Shown piece after piece: positions 57,389 to 64,000 of a DNA stretch of 64,000 bases. A model generated the notes under the pieces. It made no database searches, had not been told where the DNA came from, and saw nothing but the letters and a program-made list of their open reading frames with translations. Origin of the DNA: Paenibacillus_E sp042676385 (GTDB taxonomy: Bacteria > Bacillota > Bacilli > Paenibacillales > NBRC-103111); contig NZ_JBHTHA010000002.1 in the NCBI RefSeq assembly GCF_042676385.1, positions 1 through 64,000 of the forward strand, in the 5' to 3' direction. Every line of letters starts with the position of its first letter. The first letter of the stretch is position 1. The translations under genes were made by a program, and so were the position numbers.

Positions 57389-59023
57389 CTATAAATAATA
57401 AATCCGATGCATACCATCAACTGGAATTGGCATTTCGATCAACGAAGATAGCCAACCATTCCCATAACGGTTGATATAAGCACACCCATTATACACTCTT
57501 TCTTGTGGCTTAGCCAATGGCATGATCGTATGTCGAATACGTTCGAGCTGGCGTAATGCAGAATCAAACTGAGTCCGATAAGCATCGGAGGCTTTATTCT
57601 CAAGAAACTCAATCTGTTCAACGATTTTCGCAAAATTCGTTTCCCCGAGCTTTTTCACACCGGGATTTATGGCCGCAAGCGACTCAACAAGAGGGGCGTA
57701 GCTGGCGCGGAACTCATCTTTTACAGCGTCGAAGCGTTCTGAAAGCTTTAAAGTATCTTGTGCATCCAGCCATTCTTGCTTCTTCTGATCAAATCGTTCA
57801 AGCACATCCTCCAGGGTCAGTCCATATTTGTTCATGTGCTTATGTACGGTTCCCTCGATCAATGTAAACTCCAAGCGCGGTGCGATAATAGGCATTTTCA
57901 TCCCCAAATGCTCAAAGGCGACTTTCGTTTGCGCCCAGTAGGCAATCTCACCGGGACCTAATACCGCGGCCAGTACAGGGAACAAAAACTCTTGCATCAA
58001 AGGCCGAGTCATCACGTTATTGCTCAGTTGTTCCGGCGAGGTTAAAGCCAGGTCTCGAAGCTTCTCGCGCGTATACGTAAAGTCTTTCTTTTTATCAGTA
58101 AATAAATCGCCTTCCCGGTGCAGCAGCAGCCGCTGCCCTCCTGCAAATATGAACAGATTTGCACTATCCTCTGCAACATCAGCCTGTGCCTTGTAACCTG
58201 CAGCTTCGACATCATCGCGTCCTCGAACGAATGCGGCGTTTAGAAGCTCGTTTTCCGCTACAAGCCGCTCAAACATGGAGGCCTCCAATTGCCGGAGTTC
58301 CGGATCGTCGGAGTCGATCAATACAAGACCATACTCACCAAACAAAGCAGCCATCCATCTGGCGAATGCATCCGATAATGTGCTTGCTCCTTCTGCTGTT
58401 TGCCGGAGCTTGGCAAGGAGAGAAGCTTTAAATTCCGTATCCATCAGCGATTGATCCAGAGCTTCCATCGCTTCTTTCCAAGCCTCTGGACTTAGCGGAA
58501 GCTTGCTGATCGAGGTACGCTGCCCTGTTGGGTGGTCAACTTTTATCTTTTCAACCTGCTGTGCTCCCGATAAAGCATAAATGTGGTTTACTTCATCATA
58601 ATCATGATCTTCGCCGGCTATCCAGAAAACGGGTATGACCGGCCGCTGCAATTTCTCGCTCCATTGACGCGCTAGTTGTATAATGGTGATCGCCTTGTAC
58701 AGAACTAGCAATGGACCCCCAAAGAGACCTGCCTGCTGTCCCCCAACAATCGTCAAAGCTTTTTCGTCATGCAGGGACGAAATATTCGCCAATGCTTCCG
58801 GAGAGTTGCTAATTCTCTGATTATATCCGGTTAAAACTTGAACTAAACGAGTACGATCTGCCCGTGGCGCTTTGGTTTCATTTGTTAACCAAATTGCACG
58901 ATCCTCCCAATCATCCGAGTTCCGATAATGATATGGGAACAAATTCTTGACCAAGTCTTTCTCCATGATGTAATCTTCGGCAAGAATCTGACTTTTCTTC
59001 CAGTGAAATGTTTCCATTTGCAT
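57389..59023 (-). CDS. bshC: Putative cysteine ligase BshC (bacillithiol synthesis)
   Basis: About 544 aa, typical for BshC (YllA). It is thought to add cysteine to GlcN-malate in bacillithiol synthesis. Family segments visible are IVGGQQAGLFGGPLLVLYKAITI, VFWIAGEDHDYDEVNHIY, and a long coiled coil near 400-480. GAGGAG precedes ATG 59023; ATG 59017 is an alternative, and the upstream frame to 59095 is not needed. In B. subtilis the gene is next to mraZ; here ahcY and a lipoprotein gene intervene. Confidence 0.93.
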   Translation of the reverse strand: MQMETFHWKKSQILAEDYIMEKDLVKNLFPYHYRNSDDWEDRAIWLTNETKAPRADRTRLVQVLTGYNQRISNSPEALANISSLHDEKALTIVGGQQAGLFGGPLLVLYKAITIIQLARQWSEKLQRPVIPVFWIAGEDHDYDEVNHIYALSGAQQVEKIKVDHPTGQRTSISKLPLSPEAWKEAMEALDQSLMDTEFKASLLAKLRQTAEGASTLSDAFARWMAALFGEYGLVLIDSDDPELRQLEASMFERLVAENELLNAAFVRGRDDVEAAGYKAQADVAEDSANLFIFAGGQRLLLHREGDLFTDKKKDFTYTREKLRDLALTSPEQLSNNVMTRPLMQEFLFPVLAAVLGPGEIAYWAQTKVAFEHLGMKMPIIAPRLEFTLIEGTVHKHMNKYGLTLEDVLERFDQKKQEWLDAQDTLKLSERFDAVKDEFRASYAPLVESLAAINPGVKKLGETNFAKIVEQIEFLENKASDAYRTQFDSALRQLERIRHTIMPLAKPQERVYNGCAYINRYGNGWLSSLIEMPIPVDGMHRIYYL

Positions 59024-59142
59024 AAATGGCGATGTCTCCTCTTTATCCCAAATAAAAGACGTTCTTCTTTCTGATTGTACACGTATGACCGACAATCGTC
59101 AAAACTGTATTTTTTTCAATTACATTTGTTGATCTGAACACG

Positions 59143-59171
59143 ACGAAAAGCCGCCCCTCTCGGGACGGCTC
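59143..59171 (-). terminator. Terminator after oppF
   Basis: AGCCGCCCC (59149-59157) pairs with GGGACGGCT (59162-59170) with one mismatch and a 4-nt loop, followed by TTTTCG on the minus strand. Confidence 0.75.
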
Positions 59172-59179
59172 TGCAATCA

Positions 59180-60136
59180 TTAGTACAAGTGGCAAGCTAC
59201 GAAGTGACCTGGCTCTACTTCTTTCGTTGCCGGCATCGAAGCTGCGCATTCCGGCATTGCCTTCGGGCAACGCGTACGGAACGGGCATCCGCTTGGCGGA
59301 TTCAATGGGCTCGGTACATCGCCCTGGAGAATGATGCGCTCACGCGTACGTTCCACTTCCGGATCCGGAATCGGAATCGCGGAAAGCAATGATTGCGTAT
59401 ACGGATGCATCGGTTTTGCATAGAGATCGTCGGACGTAGTTACCTCTACAAGGTTACCTAAATACATAACACCGATACGATCAGAAATATGCTTCACCAT
59501 CGCGAGGTCATGCGCAATGAACAAGTAAGTCAAACCGCGTTCTTTTTGCAGACGTTTGAACAAGTTCACGACTTGCGCCTGTACGGACACGTCCAGCGCG
59601 GAAATCGGCTCGTCCGCAATGATGAATTGCGGTTCGATCGCAAGGGCGCGGGCAATCCCGATACGCTGACGTTGACCGCCTGAGAACTCATGCGGGAAAC
59701 GGTTCGCGTGCTCGTCGTTCAAGCCGACTGCGCGAAGCAATTCCATAACTTTCTCTTTACGCTGCGCGCCTTTGTATAGACCATGAATGTCAATACCTTC
59801 GGCAATGATGTTTCCAACGGTCATACGCGGGTTTAACGATGCGTAAGGGTCTTGGAACACCATTTGCATATTACGGTTAAATTCCTTCAACTTCTTGCCT
59901 TTCAATTGGTGAACATCCTCACCATTAAAAAGCACTTCGCCTTCTGTTGCATCGTACAGCTTAATAATCGTTCTTCCTGCCGTCGATTTACCACAGCCGG
60001 ATTCGCCTACGAGACCAAACGTCTCGCCGCGGTTGATTTCTATGGAGAAGTTGTCAACGGCCTTCAACACTCTGCCGCCGCCAAGATTAAAGTGTTTCTT
60101 CATATTGCGAATTTGCAAAATAGGTTGTTTAGACAT
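59180..60136 (-). CDS. oppF: Oligopeptide ABC transporter ATPase OppF
   Basis: 318-aa cytoplasmic ATPase. Walker A GESGCGKST, Q-loop MVFQDPYASLNPRM, signature FSGGQRQR, Walker B FIIADEP, H-loop FIAHD, and the C-terminal oligopeptide/dipeptide domain with the CPFRTRCP and CAASMP cysteines (iron-sulfur-type cluster region). It overlaps oppD by 8 bp. Pairs with OppD to power peptide uptake. Confidence 0.95.
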   Translation of the reverse strand: MSKQPILQIRNMKKHFNLGGGRVLKAVDNFSIEINRGETFGLVGESGCGKSTAGRTIIKLYDATEGEVLFNGEDVHQLKGKKLKEFNRNMQMVFQDPYASLNPRMTVGNIIAEGIDIHGLYKGAQRKEKVMELLRAVGLNDEHANRFPHEFSGGQRQRIGIARALAIEPQFIIADEPISALDVSVQAQVVNLFKRLQKERGLTYLFIAHDLAMVKHISDRIGVMYLGNLVEVTTSDDLYAKPMHPYTQSLLSAIPIPDPEVERTRERIILQGDVPSPLNPPSGCPFRTRCPKAMPECAASMPATKEVEPGHFVACHLY

Positions 60137-61166
60137 GTTGATTACCCCCCACTCCTACAGGACGTTCAACTTTTGGAGCATCCGGATGCAAAAGCCAGCA
60201 AGCCGCACTGTGCGTTTCGGACAGCTTCGTATGCTCAGGATCCTCTTCCAAGCAATGATTCATTGCATATGGACATCTCGCTGCGAATGCACAACCTTTA
60301 GGAGGCGCAAACAGATCCGGCGGTGTGCCTGGAATCGGAATCAATTCTTCGTCACCGTTCGTATCAAGACGCGGAACCGAGCGCAGCAATCCCCATGTAT
60401 AAGGATGATCCGGTTTGTAGAAAATTTCATCTACAGTTCCTTGTTCAACTATTTTTCCAGCGTACATGACGACTACGCGCTGTGCCATATCAGCAACAAC
60501 ACCCAGGTCATGCGTAATCAAAATAATGGATGATTCCGTTTTCTCCGAAATGGTTTTCATCAAATCAATGATTTGCGCTTGAATCGTCACGTCGAGAGCT
60601 GTTGTCGGCTCATCCGCGATAAGAAGCTTCGGTGAACAAGCAAGTGCGATTGCAATCATAACACGCTGACGCATACCACCGGAAAGTTCATGCGGATACT
60701 GATGAATACGTCCCTCAGGACTATTGATACCAACAAGCTTCAGAATCTCAATCGCACGTTCAGTTGCCTCTTTTTTGCTCAACCCTTCATGCTTGATCAG
60801 ACCTTCGGTGATTTGTTCGCCGATTTTCATCGTTGGATTCAGCGATGTCATCGGATCTTGGAAAATCATACCCATCTCAGAGCCGCGAATTTTCTCCATT
60901 TGCTTATTCGACAATTTCGTAATATCCGTTTTGCCGTCAAATAAGATAGAACCGCTTTTTATATAGCTAGGCGGAGTAGGAATTAAGCGCATGAGCGTCT
61001 GCGCGGTAACGGATTTCCCGCAGCCGGATTCTCCTACAATCGCCAATACTTCACCTTTTTTCAAAGAAAAATTTACGCCGCGTACGGCTTGAACTTCTCC
61101 CGCATACGTACGGAAAGAAACTTTCAAATCTTTAACTTCCAGCAAATTGTTGTTGGTGCTCATCAT
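60129..61166 (-). CDS. oppD: Oligopeptide ABC transporter ATPase OppD
   Basis: 345-aa ATPase. Walker A GESGCGKSV, MIFQDPMTSLNPTM, signature LSGGMRQR, LLIADEPTTALD, LITHDLGVVADMA, and the C-terminal peptide-transporter domain with CAFAARCP and CLEE cysteines. AAGGGGTG lies upstream of the ATG pair. The oppC stop is 13 bp upstream. Confidence 0.95.
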   Translation of the reverse strand: MMSTNNNLLEVKDLKVSFRTYAGEVQAVRGVNFSLKKGEVLAIVGESGCGKSVTAQTLMRLIPTPPSYIKSGSILFDGKTDITKLSNKQMEKIRGSEMGMIFQDPMTSLNPTMKIGEQITEGLIKHEGLSKKEATERAIEILKLVGINSPEGRIHQYPHELSGGMRQRVMIAIALACSPKLLIADEPTTALDVTIQAQIIDLMKTISEKTESSIILITHDLGVVADMAQRVVVMYAGKIVEQGTVDEIFYKPDHPYTWGLLRSVPRLDTNGDEELIPIPGTPPDLFAPPKGCAFAARCPYAMNHCLEEDPEHTKLSETHSAACWLLHPDAPKVERPVGVGGNQHV

Positions 61167-61179
61167 TATTCACCCCTTC

Positions 61180-62115
61180 TTACTTGCGCATTTTTGGATC
61201 AAGCGCATCGCGAAGCCCATCGCCCAACAAGTTAAAGCTTAATAGAATTAAGCTGAAAATAATAGTAGGGAAAATAAGGCGATGCGGATACAAACGAATA
61301 TAGTTCGCGCCGTCAGACAGCAAGTTACCAAGCGATGCAAGCGGCGGTTTAATTCCAAGACCGATGAAGCTTAGGAAGGCTTCAGTAAAGATCGCGGTTG
61401 GTACAACAAATGTGATTTGTACGATAATGATACCAAGAGCATTAGGAATCAAACTGCGCAAAATAATTCTCATGGCAGAGGATCCAAGCGTACGGGAAGC
61501 CAGTACGAATTCCTGCTCTTTCAAAGTCAACATTTGTCCGCGGACCAAACGCGCCATTGGAACCCAACCCGTTAAGCTGTAAGCCAGAATAATGGTTGGA
61601 ATACCAGGGCCGATAACCATGATGAGAAGAATGGCAATCAACAGATAAGGAATGGAGTAAATAATCTCAATTGCACGCTGCATAACCTCATCGACTTTAC
61701 CGCCGTAGTAAGCTGAAATGCCACCGTAAATAACGCCGATGATCAAATCAATAATTGCGGCAACAATCCCGATAAACAGCGATATACGAGTCCCCCACCA
61801 AACGCGAGTCCATAAGTCACGGCCGAAATCATCGGTACCGAACCAATGCTCACCGGATGGGGATTGGTTTTTAATTTTCAAGTTTTGCGTCTGATAATCA
61901 TAGCTAGAGATGAAAGGTACAACAATTGCCAATACCAACAAAACAACCAGTATAATTAAGCCAGCCATAGCCAGTCTATTTTTCTTAAGTCGTCTCCATG
62001 CGTCCTGCCAATAATTGAGCGAAGGTCTTACAATTCTTTCGCTGGTTAAAGATGCGCTTGAAACGGGAGCAAACTTATTGTTGTTCTCAGTTGATTGCGA
62101 ATTAGTTTGCATCAT
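61180..62115 (-). CDS. oppC: Oligopeptide ABC transporter permease OppC
   Basis: 311-aa permease with a polar N-terminal tail, an OppC N-domain beginning SLNYWQDAWRRLKKNRLAMAGL, and six predicted TM helices. The EAA-like loop is in LASRTLGSSAMRIILRSLIPNALG. It begins directly after the oppB stop, so the two permeases are coupled. Confidence 0.94.
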   Translation of the reverse strand: MMQTNSQSTENNNKFAPVSSASLTSERIVRPSLNYWQDAWRRLKKNRLAMAGLIILVVLLVLAIVVPFISSYDYQTQNLKIKNQSPSGEHWFGTDDFGRDLWTRVWWGTRISLFIGIVAAIIDLIIGVIYGGISAYYGGKVDEVMQRAIEIIYSIPYLLIAILLIMVIGPGIPTIILAYSLTGWVPMARLVRGQMLTLKEQEFVLASRTLGSSAMRIILRSLIPNALGIIIVQITFVVPTAIFTEAFLSFIGLGIKPPLASLGNLLSDGANYIRLYPHRLIFPTIIFSLILLSFNLLGDGLRDALDPKMRK

Positions 62116-63063
62116 TTATTTCCCGCCTTTCCCAAGACGAATTCTAGGATCGATAAAACCATACAGTACGTCCGTTATGAAGATTACTAGAATAAGAATA
62201 CTTGAATAGAAAATTGTTAATCCAGAGATCATGGTAAAATCATTGGAATAAACCGAAGATACAAAGTGCTTACCCAAACCTGGAACAGAGAAGATTTGTT
62301 CAACAACGAGTGTACCCGTGATTACGTTTACAAATATTGGTCCGATAATCGTAATAACCGGTAATATTGCATTACGGATCGTATGTTTTACGACAACCGT
62401 GAAATTGCTAAGACCTTTTGCTTTCGCCGTCTTGATATAATCCTGATTCAATACGTCAAGCATCGATGTTCGCATTAAGCGGGCCAAAATCGCTATAGTA
62501 CCAAAAGAGAGCGCTATTGCAGGCAATACTCGATATTGAGTACCTGTCAATAAAGTTCCTTTCCATAAACCTGCAGGAAGAATGCCCCATTTAACGCCAA
62601 TGTAGTATGACAACAAAGGTCCAAGAACAAAGGAAGGAATAGAAACCCCAACAACTGCAATGAACATGGCTGTATAGTCACCAGCTTTATTATGTTTCAA
62701 CGCTGCTATAATTCCTAATGTTAAACCCACGATAATAGCAATGACGATAGCGATCAAACCAAGTTCAAGAGATGAAGGAAATGCTTGTTTAATAATATCA
62801 GTTACTTTGTGAGCAGGGAATTGAAAGGAAGCTCCTAGATCGCCATGGATGATATTGTTCATGAATGTCAGGTATTGCTCCCATAATGGCTTATCTAATC
62901 CGTATTGCTTCAACAACATTGCTTTCGTTTCTTTCGGAATCCGTTCAGAGCCTTCTCCCAGCGGATCTCCAGGTAAGTTTTTCATCAACACGAATGTAAA
63001 TGTTGCGATGAGCCATAACGTAATAAGCGCATATAAGAGACGGCGAAGAATGAACTTAACCAT
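62116..63063 (-). CDS. oppB: Oligopeptide ABC transporter permease OppB
   Basis: 315-aa six-TM permease. It opens MVKFILRRLLYALITLWLIAT, with FVLMKNLPGDPLG, and the EAA loop in IKTAKAKGLSNFTVVVKHTIRNAILP. AAGGAGGAG lies just before ATG 63063; the frame to 63144 runs into the hairpin and is not used. An intercistronic hairpin separates it from oppA. Confidence 0.94.
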   Translation of the reverse strand: MVKFILRRLLYALITLWLIATFTFVLMKNLPGDPLGEGSERIPKETKAMLLKQYGLDKPLWEQYLTFMNNIIHGDLGASFQFPAHKVTDIIKQAFPSSLELGLIAIVIAIIVGLTLGIIAALKHNKAGDYTAMFIAVVGVSIPSFVLGPLLSYYIGVKWGILPAGLWKGTLLTGTQYRVLPAIALSFGTIAILARLMRTSMLDVLNQDYIKTAKAKGLSNFTVVVKHTIRNAILPVITIIGPIFVNVITGTLVVEQIFSVPGLGKHFVSSVYSNDFTMISGLTIFYSSILILVIFITDVLYGFIDPRIRLGKGGK

Positions 63064-63102
63064 AGTGCTCCTCCTTATATTAGTATAATAGCCAAGAAAT
63101 TT

Positions 63103-63141
63103 AGAAGAGGCCGCTCCCACGAGGTGCGAACGGCCTCTTCT
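63103..63141 (-). terminator. Intercistronic hairpin between oppA and oppB
   Basis: Perfect 11-bp arms AGAAGAGGCCG (63103-63113) and CGGCCTCTTCT (63131-63141). No strong T-run follows, so it probably acts as a partial terminator or protects the oppA mRNA 3' end. Confidence 0.65.
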
Positions 63142-63170
63142 CATGAAGTGTGTTGTATTCGACTTCGTTA

Positions 63171-64000
63171 TTACTTAACGGAAGCCCATTTCAGTTCCCA
63201 CTCAGGACCGAAGGAAGGAAGAATCAATCCATCGATATTAGGCTTTTTCACGTAAGCGCGAGTACGGAAGTAAAGTGGAGCAACGCCTTGATCATCCATC
63301 AGGATTTTCTCAGCTTCTACCATTGCTTTAGCACGTTTGGACGCGTCAACCTCTGTTTGTGCTTGTTTAATCAAAGCGTCGTATTGAGGATTGCTGTAGT
63401 CGCCTTCATCAAACTCTCCGCCAGTGATCCACATATCAAGGAATGTCATTGGATCGTTGTAGTCAGCACCCCAAAGTGAAAGAGCGATGTCGAAATCATG
63501 CTTGGAAGAAAGCTCGATACGCAGAGCATGCGGAACCGGGTTCGCTTCAGCTTCGTATCCAAGGTTTTGCTTCCATTGAGCAAGAATGAACTCAAGGGAT
63601 TTTTTCGCAGTTTCCGTATCGTCTGCGTTGATTTTCATTTTTGGAAGAGCAGTTAATCCAGCTTCTTTCAAACCTTCATCAAGCAATTGTTTTGCTTTAG
63701 CCGCGTCGAATTTCGGTTGTGTTTCGCCTGCAGATTTACGGAAATCGCCACCCGCACCATCAGCAGTACCGTCAGGTACAAGACCAGTAGAAGCAACGGA
63801 ACCATTAGCAAGTACAGTATCTACATATGCTTGGCGATCGATCGCCATTCCAAGCGCTTGACGAATTTTTTTGTTAGCAAGAGCCGGTTGTTTTTTCGTT
63901 TGGTACATGAGGTAAGAGTTTGTTAACTCTCTTTTCGGTAAATTATCCGGTTTTCCTGCATATAACTTCAATTGGTCGCCTTTAATTTCAGTCAAGTCAG
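63171..64000 (-). CDS. oppA: Oligopeptide-binding protein OppA, C-terminal part (cut by window edge)
   Basis: SBP family 5 solute-binding protein; about 276 C-terminal residues are present and the frame stays open at base 64000, so the N-terminal signal peptide and domain are outside the window. Features seen: VRQALGMAIDRQ-type segment (here IRQALGMAIDRQAYV), FDIALSLWGADYNDPMTFLDMW, and a C terminus near VAPLYFRTRAYVKKPNIDG. It is the extracellular lipoprotein that binds peptides for OppBCDF. In sporulating relatives Opp imports signalling peptides. Confidence 0.94.
   Translation of the reverse strand, partial: DLTEIKGDQLKLYAGKPDNLPKRELTNSYLMYQTKKQPALANKKIRQALGMAIDRQAYVDTVLANGSVASTGLVPDGTADGAGGDFRKSAGETQPKFDAAKAKQLLDEGLKEAGLTALPKMKINADDTETAKKSLEFILAQWKQNLGYEAEANPVPHALRIELSSKHDFDIALSLWGADYNDPMTFLDMWITGGEFDEGDYSNPQYDALIKQAQTEVDASKRAKAMVEAEKILMDDQGVAPLYFRTRAYVKKPNIDGLILPSFGPEWELKWASVK

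Noticed and set aside
1..64000. CRISPR arrays, prophage, toxin-antitoxin or defence systems
   Set aside because: No regularly spaced repeats, integrase, phage structural genes or known defence domains were found; nearly all sequence is accounted for by core genes.

Overview
The window looks like chromosomal core DNA of a spore-forming, rod-shaped Firmicute close to Paenibacillus. The reasons are the intact spoIIGA-sigE-sigG block, spoVD and spoVE inside the division and cell-wall (dcw) cluster, a T-box leader before ileS, a PyrR attenuation leader before the pyrimidine genes, meso-DAP-type murE, bacillithiol gene bshC, and gene order close to Bacillus subtilis from bshC to pyrE. Genus assignment is inference. 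I saw no rRNA, tRNA, CRISPR array, prophage or transposase.

Layout from left to right. 1-2.5 kb: a Rid-family gene lacking the catalytic arginine and a DapA-like aldolase, divergent from a LysR regulator. 2.5-2.9 kb: a small YjfB-like motility-associated gene behind a strong promoter and what reads as a cyclic-di-GMP-I (GEMM) riboswitch. 2.9-12.1 kb: the leftward pyrimidine operon pyrR-pyrB-pyrC-carA-carB-pyrF, a terminator, then pyrE; pyrK, pyrD and pyrP are absent. 12.1-18.1 kb: a MarR regulator divergent from a heterodimeric ABC exporter pair, then a DHA2-type MFS exporter. 18.3-21.4 kb: dapH and an N-acetyl-diaminopimelate deacetylase, convergent with patA, giving the acetylase branch of DAP/lysine synthesis. 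21.4-27.1 kb: rluD-like, lspA, ylyA, ileS and its leader. 27.2-31.3 kb: divIVA, ylmH, ylmG, sepF, ylmE, ylmD, ylmC. 31.4-34.1 kb: sigG, sigE, spoIIGA. 34.4-54.6 kb: ftsZ, ftsA, divIB, murA, murB, murG, spoVE, murD, mraY, murF, murE, spoVD, pbpB, ftsL, rsmH, mraZ. 54.7-59.0 kb: a DUF4349 lipoprotein, ahcY, bshC. 59.2-64 kb: an oligopeptide ABC importer (oppF, D, C, B and the C-terminal part of oppA, cut by the right edge).

Most genes run leftward, so transcription goes from opp and mraZ toward pyrE. Wall precursor enzymes (MurA-G, MraY), septal synthases (PbpB, SpoVE, SpoVD), divisome scaffolds (FtsZ, FtsA, FtsL, DivIB, SepF, DivIVA) and the sporulation sigma cascade are contiguous, and DAP made through DapH, the deacetylase and PatA would feed MurE.

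The most interesting non-coding signals are: (1) a recurring leader element, a GTTTTCC/GGAAAAC-type hairpin just upstream of the Shine-Dalgarno sequence, seen at pyrR, lspA, divIVA, sigE, mraY and ftsL; (2) the c-di-GMP-I riboswitch before a YjfB-like gene; (3) a long palindromic repeat of about 165 bp in the ileS leader after the T-box terminator; (4) three AAAGTGG boxes at 10-bp spacing upstream of mraZ, matching known MraZ sites. Many start codons here are GTG or TTG, set by the position of the Shine-Dalgarno sequence.
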